A DNA stretch of 64,000 nucleotides from the NCBI RefSeq assembly GCF_020694005.1, contig NZ_CP073013.1:2304578-2368577 (forward strand), read 5' to 3'. Source of the stretch: Marinomonas profundi. Its GTDB lineage: Bacteria; Pseudomonadota; Gammaproteobacteria; Pseudomonadales; Marinomonadaceae. Below, one piece after another: positions 47,680 through 56,321 of the stretch. A program made the translations under genes and the position numbers. The notes under the pieces were generated by a model. That model saw only the letters and a list, made by a program, of their open reading frames with translations. It did no database searches and was not told where the DNA came from. Numbering within the stretch: position 1 is the first letter of the stretch; each line of letters begins with the position of its first letter.

Positions 47680-48610
47680 CCGACACAAAACGTTGACGAA
47701 AAGCACTGGGCGTTAACCCCATGATCTTCTGGAACGCCTTGCGACAACTTCCGACATCTTCATAACCTATTTGTAGAGCGATGCTTTCGAACGGCAGTGT
47801 TGTTTGTTCTAAGGCATTGCACGCCATTTGAATGCGAAGGCGCTGTATATATTCATTGGGATTTAGCCCTGTGCATTTTGCAAAACGCCTTAAAAAAGTT
47901 CTTGGCGTCAACTTGGCTCGCGCTGCCATGCTTTCATTTCTTTGCAGTTCGGCAAAATGGCCTTGTAAATAATGCTGAACCGCCAGAATAGCCGCATCGC
48001 CGTGGTCTAAATTCGGTTGAAATTGCTGGTAATAGCGTTGCTCTCGTTTGCCAGTATCAATCACCAATATTTTGCCCAGCTGACGAACGATATGGGCATT
48101 GGTCAGGCTTTGCACCAACTCTAACGCCAAATCCATCCAAGACATCATGCCGCCAGCGCTAATCACATCCCCTTGGTTGATCAATATCTTTGACGTGTCC
48201 ATCGGTTGATTGGGAAAACGCTCTTTGAACAAGCCTTCCAGCGCCCAATGGGTCGTCATGACGCGTTTATCTGTCAGACCTGTATAAGCGAGAAAAAATG
48301 CGCCAGCGCAGGCGCTGCAAAGCATGGCGCCTTGCTGATGTTGTTGGATTAAAAAATCATTGATGCTGGAGGTTTTCTCACTGTAACTGGCTTTTTCTAA
48401 ACTCGGGGGCAATAACACCGCGTGATAAAGAGGTTGGGGGTCTTGGTCTTTTAACAGGTCGGCTTCACGTAAAATGTGAGTCGTGATACGAACGTCTAAA
48501 CCAGTTTCTGCGCAGGCTTCATTGGCAAGCTCGAACGTCTCTGCAAAACCATATACAGCCGACAAGAGGCAATGGGGATAAGCGATAACTGCGATTTGAT
48601 AATGTTTCAA
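47666..48610 (-). CDS. GlxA-type AraC-family regulator
   Basis: 314 residues. An N-terminal DJ-1/PfpI-like domain (about 1-190, with CSACAGAFFLAYTGL holding the nucleophile-elbow cysteine) is fused to a C-terminal AraC double HTH (about 215-312: TPRTFLRRFAKCTGLNPNEY and IALQIGYEDVGSCRKAFQKI). Such proteins regulate amide or amino-acid metabolism genes. It is divergent from an isochorismatase-family hydrolase, its likely target. Confidence 0.92.
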   Translation of the reverse strand: MKHYQIAVIAYPHCLLSAVYGFAETFELANEACAETGLDVRITTHILREADLLKDQDPQPLYHAVLLPPSLEKASYSEKTSSINDFLIQQHQQGAMLCSACAGAFFLAYTGLTDKRVMTTHWALEGLFKERFPNQPMDTSKILINQGDVISAGGMMSWMDLALELVQSLTNAHIVRQLGKILVIDTGKREQRYYQQFQPNLDHGDAAILAVQHYLQGHFAELQRNESMAARAKLTPRTFLRRFAKCTGLNPNEYIQRLRIQMACNALEQTTLPFESIALQIGYEDVGSCRKAFQKIMGLTPSAFRQRFVSVNPQ

Positions 48611-48645
48611 GGCAATAACCTGTTTGTCATTTTAGGCCTCTAATA

Positions 48646-48659
48646 TGTCAAATCTGACA
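48646..48659. promoter_or_regulatory. candidate operator between the araC-type and hydrolase genes
   Basis: TGTCA-AATC-TGACA, a short interrupted palindrome in the 127-base divergent region. It could be the site of the GlxA-type regulator. The evidence is only position and symmetry. Confidence 0.4.
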
Positions 48660-48737
48660 CTGTAATGGAACCTGTACTTTTGCGATGCTGGGGTTCTTGA
48701 TACAAGGTATTTGCAAACAACAGACTAGGAGCCAACC

Positions 48738-49256
48738 ATGAGCCGCACCGCATTATTAGTGATCGATGTACAAAATGACTATTTTGACAATGGAAACTTT
48801 CCTTTATGGAACACAGAAAAAACCTTAAAAGAGACGCTTAACGCCATTCGCGCCGCGAAAGAGCAAAACGCTGCTGTGGTACTGGTGCAACATGTGGCCG
48901 CTGGCGAATCGCCCATTTTTATAGAAGGTAGCGAAGGGGTGAAGCTTCACCAAGCGATTCTAGACGCCGCACCAGATGCGCCTATTGTGATCAAGCAACA
49001 CGCTGATGCCTTCCAAAACACTAACCTAACGCAAGTGTTAGAAGCGCTAGAAGTCGATCGTTTGGCGATCTGCGGCATGATGACGCAAAACTGTGTCACT
49101 CATACTGCGATTTCAGACTCAGCGGCTTCTTACCAAGTTAGTATCCTGCCAGACGCCTGCACGACTCGTGAAGAACTGCTGCATTTTATTGCCCTAGAAG
49201 CGATTCAAACAAAAGTCACCTTTACCGATATACAGCAGGCTTTTGAGCGAGTTTAA
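48738..49256 (+). CDS. isochorismatase-family cysteine hydrolase
   Basis: 172 residues. The catalytic triad is readable: Asp in LLVIDVQNDYF, Lys in IVIKQHADAF and Cys in CGMMTQNCVTHTA. Relatives hydrolyse amides such as nicotinamide, N-carbamoyl compounds or oxamate. The neighbouring GlxA-type regulator supports an amidase-like role. GGAGCC lies upstream of the ATG. Substrate unknown. Confidence 0.9.
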   Translation: MSRTALLVIDVQNDYFDNGNFPLWNTEKTLKETLNAIRAAKEQNAAVVLVQHVAAGESPIFIEGSEGVKLHQAILDAAPDAPIVIKQHADAFQNTNLTQVLEALEVDRLAICGMMTQNCVTHTAISDSAASYQVSILPDACTTREELLHFIALEAIQTKVTFTDIQQAFERV

Positions 49257-49431
49257 TTCATATTGAAAACCAAACAACACGACCAGAAGAAGGCCGCAGT
49301 GTAAGGGATTGGTAGCGTGATTGGTTGAAAAACAGCCTGATAATCAACCACTTTCGAAGATTTATTACACATAAATGGCATACGCTTCTTGGCAAGCGGT
49401 AAGCATGCCGCTATAATCTGCAACGCTTTTA

Positions 49432-49508
49432 GGGCCTGTAGCTCAGTTGGTTAGAGCATCCGACTCATAATCGGCAGGTCCCCAGTTCAAGTCTGGGCAG
49501 GCCCACCA
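49432..49508 (+). tRNA. tRNA with CAU anticodon (Met or Ile2)
   Basis: A 77-base cloverleaf with acceptor stem GGGCCTG/CAGGCCC, anticodon CAT in loop CTCATAA and encoded CCA. The acceptor has C4-G69 and C5-G68, and the anticodon arm CGACTCATAATCG resembles E. coli tRNA-Ile2. These are known recognition features for the lysidine synthetase TilS. It could thus be Ile2 (reading AUA) or an elongator Met. Confidence 0.93.
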
Positions 49509-49516
49509 TATAGAAT

Positions 49517-49561
49517 AAGCCTCGATAGGTTAGTGAAAACTGACGTGTCGGGGCTTTTTTA
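49517..49561 (+). terminator. intrinsic terminator after the CAU tRNA
   Basis: A long imperfect stem: AAGCCTCGATAGGTTAG pairs with CTGACGTGTCGGGGCTT, followed by a T run. Confidence 0.85.
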
Positions 49562-49618
49562 TTGTCTGTACTTTCGTTTTATACTCCGTGCTCCGTGCTT
49601 TAGTGCAATTGATGTTGC

Positions 49619-52087
49619 TTAATCTGTCAAATAGCGTTTGATATTCACTTCATCAATTTGGCTTTTGGGTAGAAATTTTTCGGCGTATTGTAAGTAGATA
49701 CCGCTTTCTAGAAAGAAACGGAACAGTGGTAGGTCAAGGTGTCCTTCTTGGCACATGCCGTACATGATGTCGATAGCGACGCTGACGGGTTTGGCTGTTT
49801 TGTAGGGGCGATCGGAGGCGGTGAGGGCTTCGAATACATCGGCGATCATCAGTACTCTGTCGGGAATGCTAAGTTGTTCGGCATTGAGTTTGCGTGGGTA
49901 GCCTTGTCCGTCCATTCTTTCATGATGGGTTGAGGCGTAATGTGGTACCCGTTTTAGCTCGGGTGGAAAGGGCAGGCTTTCGAGCATGGTGATGGTGCTG
50001 ATGATGTGTTCGTTGATTTTAAATCTGTCTTCTTTGGTCAGTGTGCCTTTTTGTATGGTGAGGTTGTAGATTTCACCTTGGTTATATTGGTGTTTTGGTA
50101 TGTCCATTTTGATGCCTAAAGATGGATTAAATGTCATTTCTTTGAAACGCGGAATGATGTGCTCGGCTTTGTCTGATAATAGGCTTTCTGTGACGCCTTG
50201 CGGTGCGGTTTCTTCGTTGGTTAGATGGCCCGCTTGGGCTTGTTGGATGCGCATTGTTTCTTCTGCGGGCGATAAGCCTAAACGATTGTTAAAGTGTCGT
50301 GTCCATTTTTGGGCGCCAATGTCTCTGACTTTTTGTTGGTCTTCTTCACTCATGAATTCGCTGCCAAGGTTGGCTTTGGCGATAAAAGCAAATTGTTCTT
50401 GTAAGGTGGTTTGGCGTTTTTGCCATGTGGCTAAGGCGGTGGCGGGGTCTTGCTGTTGTGTGTGTATTGCATGTAAGTAATCAATTTCGGCATCGCGCCA
50501 TAAGACTTCAAAGCGAGTACGGATTTCATGAATCCGATTATAGAGGCATTCGAGTTTGGAGCCTTTGTCTATGATGTGCTCCGGCATGGTGATTTTGCCG
50601 CAATCGTGCAGCCAAGCCGCAATGCGAAACTCGAGTCGTTCATTGTCATTGGCGAATTGGAAGTCTTTATAAGGCCCTGTTTGGGCTTTTTCTAAGGCAT
50701 CGGACAGCATTAATCCGAGCTCTGGCACGCGGTAGCAATGGCCGCCGGTATGGGCTGATTTGTCATCTATGGCGGTGGCGATAAGGCGGATCAGTGCCTC
50801 CATGAATTCTTTCTGGATGACTTCGTGCTGTTTAATGTCTTGTGACATGGTGACAAAGGCGTTGGAGAGTTGCCAGATCTCTTTGATGTGAGAATCAGTG
50901 AATGAAACATCGTCAAATTGGCGTTGTTTTATTTTTTCTGTTTCTCGCTGTAATTGTCGAATGGGGCGTACGATGGGTGCGCTGAAAAGCCAGATGATCG
51001 GCAATAAAATGGTCATGACTAACGCGCTTAGTAAGGCAGAATGAAGGGCTTCTTTGGTTGCCTGTTGAAACAGTGCGTCTTCTGGCAGAATCATGGCGAG
51101 ATATTGCTGATTCAGTATGTCATTGCCGATGGCGGCGATAAAAACATAGTCTCGGTGAGCGTTTTCTTGTTCGATCAATACGGGTTGTTGTGCGTTTGGG
51201 TTATTGGCAATGTCGATTAATTTTTTTGGCGGTATGCCAAAATAACCTTCTACCGATGGAAGAAGTGTCGAGCGGTCTGAGTCATAGAGAATCATGTTTG
51301 AAGCAATGATTTTACCCTCTTGATTCATCAAAATAGTCTGCTCTTGGCCGTTTATGCGTTTTGATGAAGACAAAGAAAGTTGATCAGATAGGGAGGATAG
51401 CAGTATATCTAAACCAATTACCTGCTCTGTGTTGCGGATGCGTTGAGCGTAGGTTTGTCCTGGTATTTGTAAGTGCTGAAAAAAATAAGGCACGGTTTTA
51501 TAAAGGTTATTTTTCATTGATGCTGCAAACCATGGCCGCTCGGTAGGAAAGAAATTACTGCTTTCAGCGTGTTGGTGATTCAGACGAAAGGTGGCGGAAT
51601 AATAATAGCTGTGCCGTAAGCGTTTTTCTCCTTGGCCTGAAATGTCGATGACGGCCCAACGGTCATCCTCTCGCGCATTCATTTGCTGTCTTGTGTCTTT
51701 TGCGGAATCTAGGTTGATGATCTGAAAAAAGTCTTCCTGTTTGTCGCCAAGATAAAGGCTGTAGAGTTCAGGGCGTTTTATGAGGAATTGAGCCAGTAAG
51801 CTGCTTTTGCGTTCAATACTGGCGCCTGATAAATCGCTATTGATGAGTTCTGCTAGTAGCTCGACGGTTTGTCTTGCATCGTTTTCTAGGGTGTAAACAC
51901 TGTCTTTCATATGATCAGACAGTAGGCTCATGCTGGATAGCATATGGTTGACTGCCATTTTTTTACTGGCGTTGTAGTGCAGCGAAATGGCAATGCCCGC
52001 GGTAATCACAATTGCCATCAGGAACATATTGGCAACAAGGATTTTGATTGAGAAGCGCTTGGATATTCGTTGGTTTTGGCTCACCAT
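49619..52087 (-). CDS. HD-GYP cyclic di-GMP phosphodiesterase with periplasmic sensor
   Basis: 822 residues. TM1 at about 17-37, a periplasmic dCACHE-like sensor (about 45-345), TM2 at about 352-372, HAMP (about 373-425), then an HD-GYP domain with LHDCGKITMP (about 490-499) and HHERMDGQGYP (about 719-729). The domain should hydrolyse cyclic di-GMP in the cytoplasm. It has an insertion of roughly 160 residues (about 510-670) between the HD and GYP halves, which are close together in standard proteins. It is transcribed away from the cystine symporter gene. Confidence 0.9.
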   Translation of the reverse strand: MVSQNQRISKRFSIKILVANMFLMAIVITAGIAISLHYNASKKMAVNHMLSSMSLLSDHMKDSVYTLENDARQTVELLAELINSDLSGASIERKSSLLAQFLIKRPELYSLYLGDKQEDFFQIINLDSAKDTRQQMNAREDDRWAVIDISGQGEKRLRHSYYYSATFRLNHQHAESSNFFPTERPWFAASMKNNLYKTVPYFFQHLQIPGQTYAQRIRNTEQVIGLDILLSSLSDQLSLSSSKRINGQEQTILMNQEGKIIASNMILYDSDRSTLLPSVEGYFGIPPKKLIDIANNPNAQQPVLIEQENAHRDYVFIAAIGNDILNQQYLAMILPEDALFQQATKEALHSALLSALVMTILLPIIWLFSAPIVRPIRQLQRETEKIKQRQFDDVSFTDSHIKEIWQLSNAFVTMSQDIKQHEVIQKEFMEALIRLIATAIDDKSAHTGGHCYRVPELGLMLSDALEKAQTGPYKDFQFANDNERLEFRIAAWLHDCGKITMPEHIIDKGSKLECLYNRIHEIRTRFEVLWRDAEIDYLHAIHTQQQDPATALATWQKRQTTLQEQFAFIAKANLGSEFMSEEDQQKVRDIGAQKWTRHFNNRLGLSPAEETMRIQQAQAGHLTNEETAPQGVTESLLSDKAEHIIPRFKEMTFNPSLGIKMDIPKHQYNQGEIYNLTIQKGTLTKEDRFKINEHIISTITMLESLPFPPELKRVPHYASTHHERMDGQGYPRKLNAEQLSIPDRVLMIADVFEALTASDRPYKTAKPVSVAIDIMYGMCQEGHLDLPLFRFFLESGIYLQYAEKFLPKSQIDEVNIKRYLTD

Positions 52088-52416
52088 TGACTTCCTTGTG
52101 ATTAGTTGTGAATGCGGATTTTAATGGGATGTTGCTGCTCTTTAATACAAGTTGAGTTTGTGCAATTATGCAAATTAATAAGTAAGAATTTGCGGCCTGT
52201 GATGGGGTCATAATGCGTTCAAGTTTTTTCCTTATTCGTTTTTCTTATATAAGTTAATGATTTTTCCGTCTTATCCATTTGGTCAGCATCTTGTTATCAT
52301 GGCGGCAATGTATCGGCCTTCCTGTTTCTCGCTTTCCTTTCTTTAGTCTTCCTTTTTTAAGGGGGCAGGTGACAGGTGTCGGTGTTCTATTGGTTATTTT
52401 TTTAAGGTTCTCTTCC
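52088..52416. other. gene-free stretch between the HD-GYP and tcyP genes
   Basis: 329 bases with divergent promoters presumed. An open frame runs upstream of the symporter ATG without family resemblance. A T-rich/GGGGGC stretch lies near 52350. Nothing else recognised. Confidence 0.4.
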
Positions 52417-53808
52417 ATGTTGTATCCCATTCTTAACTTAGCGGTTTTCGCTTTGTTAATTGCTTTGTTGTTCAAGCTGCAAAAAGCGAAAAAGACATTG
52501 TCCACTCAGGTGTTTGCCGGTTTGGGCTTAGGTGTGGCGTTTGGTGCGGCGTTGCAGTTTATCTACGGTGTTGGCAGTGCGGAAGCCAATGAGACGTTAG
52601 AGTACGTCAATATTGTTGGCTATGGTTATGTCAGCTTGCTGAAGATGATCATTATGCCGTTGATTTTGGTGTCGATTATTGGCGCCATTGTGAAAGTAAA
52701 AGACACGGGTTCTTTGGGTAAGATGTCGGGTTCTATCATTGGTATTTTGCTGGCAACGACGGCGGTGTCTGCCTTGATCGGTGTGTTTGTGAGTAATTTA
52801 TTTGGTTTGTCTGCGGAAGGTATTGTACAGGGCGCTCGTGAAATGGCCCGTGGAGCCGCATTGGAGACGAGTTTAGATGGATTGGCCAGTGTGTCTTTTG
52901 CTGACATGATTACCTCTTTCTTCCCCGGTAACCCTTTTGCTGATTTAGCCGGCAGCCGTCCGACGTCGACCATTGCCGTGGTGATTTTTGCGGCTTTTGT
53001 GGGGATAGCGGGTGTTACCGTTGCTCGTAAAGAGCCGGAATTGGGTGCTAGCTTTGAGCGTTTTGTGGATGTGGCTCAATCGCTTGTTAGAACCTTGGTT
53101 CGCATGGTGCTCAGTTTGACGCCTTACGGTATTTTGGCGCTGATGACCAAGGTCGTGGCAGGATCGAATGTGTCTGATATTTTGACCTTGCTGAACTTTG
53201 TTGTGGCGTCTTATGTGGGTTTGGCGCTGATTTTGGTGATGCATTTGTGTTTGCTGGCGTTTAACGGTATTTCACCGCTGCGCTATTTTAAGAAAGTGTT
53301 GCCTGTCTTGTTGTTCGCTTTTACGTCCCGTTCAAGCGCTGGCACGATTCCGCTGAATATTGATGCTCAGGTAAAACGCCTTGGTAATGGCGAAGGTGAG
53401 TCGAATTTCTCGGCGTCGTTTGGTGCCACCATGGGCCAGAATGGCTGCGCCGGTTTGTATCCGGCGATGCTCGCGGTGATGATTGCCCCAACGGTGGGAA
53501 TTAACCCGCTGGATCCAAGCTTCATTATTTCACTGATTGCGATTGTTACCATTAGTTCATTTGGTATTGCAGGTATTGGTGGTGGGGCGACCTTTGCGGC
53601 CTTGATCGTATTGTCAGCCTTAGACATGCCGGTTGCCTTAGCGGGTTTGTTAATTTCGATCGAGCCTTTGATCGATATGGGTCGTACCGCGGTGAACGTG
53701 AATGGTTCGATGACGGCGGGCAGTATTACGTCTAAGTGGTTAGGCCATTCTGATGCGGCTGTGTTTGCTCGTGATGAAGAACAAGAGCTAGAACTAAAGA
53801 ACAGTTAG
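52417..53808 (+). CDS. tcyP: L-cystine:cation symporter (TcyP-like)
   Basis: About 463 residues, the same length as E. coli TcyP. SDF (DAACS) family: eight membrane segments and two re-entrant hairpins, with FTSRSSAGTIPLNI and the NG-rich block FGATMGQNGCAGLYPAM. The N-terminus LYPILNLAVFALLIALLFKL also fits TcyP. It imports cystine with a cation. ATG 52417 has TAAGGT upstream; the longer frame from 52279 has no ribosome binding site. Confidence 0.88.
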   Translation: MLYPILNLAVFALLIALLFKLQKAKKTLSTQVFAGLGLGVAFGAALQFIYGVGSAEANETLEYVNIVGYGYVSLLKMIIMPLILVSIIGAIVKVKDTGSLGKMSGSIIGILLATTAVSALIGVFVSNLFGLSAEGIVQGAREMARGAALETSLDGLASVSFADMITSFFPGNPFADLAGSRPTSTIAVVIFAAFVGIAGVTVARKEPELGASFERFVDVAQSLVRTLVRMVLSLTPYGILALMTKVVAGSNVSDILTLLNFVVASYVGLALILVMHLCLLAFNGISPLRYFKKVLPVLLFAFTSRSSAGTIPLNIDAQVKRLGNGEGESNFSASFGATMGQNGCAGLYPAMLAVMIAPTVGINPLDPSFIISLIAIVTISSFGIAGIGGGATFAALIVLSALDMPVALAGLLISIEPLIDMGRTAVNVNGSMTAGSITSKWLGHSDAAVFARDEEQELELKNS

Positions 53809-53820
53809 TTCAAGTGATAA

Positions 53821-53859
53821 GACACAAAAAAACCACCCGAGCGGTGGTTTTTTTGTGTC
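53821..53859 (+). terminator. terminator after tcyP
   Basis: An almost perfect 17-bp stem: GACACAAAAAAACCACC pairs with GGTGGTTTTTTTGTGTC around a short loop. Symmetric, so it may serve both convergent genes. Confidence 0.92.
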
Positions 53860-53905
53860 TCTATAACGATAACCAAGCCTGTTTCAATAATGCACTTTCG
53901 ATTGA

Positions 53906-55315
53906 TTAGCTATTATTGCTGGGCTTGCGGTTACGGCGAGCCGGTGCAAGTGGCTTGCTACGCAGACCTTGGCCCGGTGTCATTTCGGCCTGTGGTGTTT
54001 TTGTTCTGTCGGTTGGACGACGGTTGCCAGATTTAGGCGCATTGCCTTGTTTTGCTGGATTGCTGCCTTGTTTCGCGCCATTGCCCTGTCTTGCGCCACC
54101 GTGCTGATCACGTGGGGCTTTTGGGCTTTTGGGGCGGTTAGGTTTAATGGGGCGCGTATCGAGTGTGGTATCTGGCAACATGTGTGTTGGCATGAAGTCA
54201 TCTTCGTAGCGACGCTCAATGAGCTTTTGAGTCAGGCGTTCAATCGCGCGTAATTGATCTAGTTCGTCAGCGGCAACCAAGGAAATGGCTTTACCTGTTG
54301 CGCCCGCGCGGCCCGTACGGCCAATACGGTGCACGTAATCTTCTGCCACATCGGGTAGGTCAAAGTTGACTACGTGAGGCAGCTGTTCAATGTCCAATCC
54401 GCGTGCGGCAATGTCGGTGGCGACTAGAATGCGAATGCGGCCTTCTTTAAAGTCTGATAGGGCGCGAGTACGTGCGCCTTGGCTTTTATTGCCGTGAATG
54501 GCGCTGGCACGAATGCCTGCGTCTTCTAATTGTTTGGTGATCTTGTTGGCACCGTGTTTGGTGCGAGAAAAGACCAAGGCCTGATCCCAACGGCCGTCAG
54601 CGATAAGTTGAATTAACAACTCAGTTTTGCGTTTCTTGTCGACAGGATGTAGCCACTGTTCAACAGACACCGCTGTTGCATTACGTGGTGTAACGGAAAT
54701 CTCGATTGGGTTGTTGACTAAACCTTTGGCTAACTGGCGAATTTCTGGAGAAAAAGTCGCAGAGAACAATAGGTTCTGACGCTTTTTCGGTAGGATTGCT
54801 AAGATTTTTTTGATGTCATGGATAAAGCCCATGTCCAACATACGGTCGGCTTCGTCGAGTACGAGAATTTCGAGCTTATCGAAACGTACGGCTTTTTGGT
54901 TGTATAAATCCATCATACGACCTGGGGTGGCGATCAAAATGTCGGCACCACGGCGTAGCGCCATCATTTGTGGGTTGATTTTTACACCGCCAAACACCAC
55001 GGTCGATTTTAGGCCTAAATGTTGTCCGTAGTTTTTGACGCTTTCTGCTACTTGAGCGGCCAATTCACGCGTTGGTGTGAGTACTAAGGCACGCACTTGA
55101 TTACTTTGCGCGTGTTCGCCTTTACTAAGAATTTCAAGTAAGGGTAAGGTAAAACCAGCGGTTTTGCCTGTGCCCGTTTGGGCTGCGGCCATCACATCTT
55201 GGCCATCAAGAATAGCGGGTATGGCCTGAGCTTGTATTGCAGATGGCTCAGTATAGCCTTGATCTTCAATGGCTTTTAGGATGGGGGCAGAAAGCCCAAG
55301 TTTGTTGAAACTCAT
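53906..55315 (-). CDS. rhlE: DEAD-box ATP-dependent RNA helicase RhlE
   Basis: About 469 residues. Motifs in order: Q motif ([14 protein letters not shown]), [10 protein letters not shown], Ia [25 protein letters not shown], then [21 protein letters not shown] and [10 protein letters not shown]. The C-terminal tail (about 385-469) is basic and low-complexity ([18 protein letters not shown]), typical of RhlE. It remodels RNA, for example in ribosome assembly and mRNA decay. ATG 55315 (MSFNKLGLS) is the normal start; four extra codons are open upstream. Confidence 0.94.
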   Translation of the reverse strand: MSFNKLGLSAPILKAIEDQGYTEPSAIQAQAIPAILDGQDVMAAAQTGTGKTAGFTLPLLEILSKGEHAQSNQVRALVLTPTRELAAQVAESVKNYGQHLGLKSTVVFGGVKINPQMMALRRGADILIATPGRMMDLYNQKAVRFDKLEILVLDEADRMLDMGFIHDIKKILAILPKKRQNLLFSATFSPEIRQLAKGLVNNPIEISVTPRNATAVSVEQWLHPVDKKRKTELLIQLIADGRWDQALVFSRTKHGANKITKQLEDAGIRASAIHGNKSQGARTRALSDFKEGRIRILVATDIAARGLDIEQLPHVVNFDLPDVAEDYVHRIGRTGRAGATGKAISLVAADELDQLRAIERLTQKLIERRYEDDFMPTHMLPDTTLDTRPIKPNRPKSPKAPRDQHGGARQGNGAKQGSNPAKQGNAPKSGNRRPTDRTKTPQAEMTPGQGLRSKPLAPARRNRKPSNNS

Positions 55316-55439
55316 AGATGTTCTCATGTTTTATAAAGGCAGGTGCAAAGCTGAAAGGTCAGGTTATGCAAGAATTGTGCGAAGCTTACCTTATATCGGC
55401 TTTGCATGCTATGTACATTCAAGTCAACGTACATTCAAG

Positions 55440-56321
55440 TCAAACTCTTCTGACATCCACCGAGACGGCTAGTTGTTGGGAGCCGCCGCCTTCAAATATG
55501 ACGCCTTGTAATGGGGTGACATCGGAATAATCTCTGCCCCATGCGGTAACAATATGTTGCTCGTTGGGCATTAAGTCATTGGTGGGATCGAATTCTACCC
55601 AGCCAAAATCTGGCGTAAATACCGCAAACCATGCATGGGAAGCATCGGCGCCGACCAGTTTTTCTTGTCCCGGTGGCGGTAAGGTTTCTAGGTAGCCGCT
55701 CATGTACCGCGCTGGGATGCCCACTGAGCGCAAGCAGCCAATCGCCAAATGGGCGAAATCCTGACACACGCCGCTGCGTTGTTTGAGCACTTGTTCAAGT
55801 GGCGTGGCCACGGTTGTGGTGCTTGGGTCGAATTTAAATTCGCTGAAAATTTTGTGGGTAAACGCCATGGCGGCTTGCAATAGAGGCTTGTCATCGCAAA
55901 AGGTGCTTTGGGCGTAGGCTTTTAAGTTTTCTGAATGATGGATTTGTGGCGAATCCAATAAATACTCCTTTGCCATGCGTAGCTCAGGGGTGTTTGGCGC
56001 TTTTAATAATGCACGTAACTCGCCGCAGGTAAGAGAGCTTTGTGTTTGCCATTCAAGTACGTTTAAGGGCGCTATTTCAAAATCCGTGGTGACATCAATC
56101 ACCAGCTTTTTGTGGGCTTCTTGAATGGAAAAATAGAAGGTTTGGTTGCCAAAATAGTCCTCACCGTCGTTTTGGTAAACTGGCGGTGGGTTGATTTGTA
56201 TTTTCTGATGAAGGCAGCGTTGATTACGGGTATCTCGTGGCAGTAAATGTGCCATGTTGTAACACAAGCTGACCGGAGCGCCGTAGGTGTATTCTGTGAT
56301 ATGGCGAACGCGATATCTCAT
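55440..56321 (-). CDS. transglutaminase-like protease-fold protein
   Basis: 293 residues. The N-terminal bacterial transglutaminase-like domain (about 1-80, MRYRVRHITEYTYGAPVSL) is followed by the catalytic core with Cys in GVCQDFAHLAI (about 185), His in ASHAWFAVF (about 225) and Asp in WVEFDPTNDLM (about 241). All triad residues are present. It is the last gene of the ATP-grasp/alpha-E operon and its ATG overlaps the stop of the gene upstream by four bases. A role as peptidase or amide-forming enzyme in that system is inferred. Confidence 0.9.
   Translation of the reverse strand: MRYRVRHITEYTYGAPVSLCYNMAHLLPRDTRNQRCLHQKIQINPPPVYQNDGEDYFGNQTFYFSIQEAHKKLVIDVTTDFEIAPLNVLEWQTQSSLTCGELRALLKAPNTPELRMAKEYLLDSPQIHHSENLKAYAQSTFCDDKPLLQAAMAFTHKIFSEFKFDPSTTTVATPLEQVLKQRSGVCQDFAHLAIGCLRSVGIPARYMSGYLETLPPPGQEKLVGADASHAWFAVFTPDFGWVEFDPTNDLMPNEQHIVTAWGRDYSDVTPLQGVIFEGGGSQQLAVSVDVRRV

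Noticed and set aside
55316..55439. Small gene between rhlE and the transglutaminase gene
   Set aside because: Open frames here only overlap the neighbours and have no ribosome binding site; it is the rhlE upstream region.
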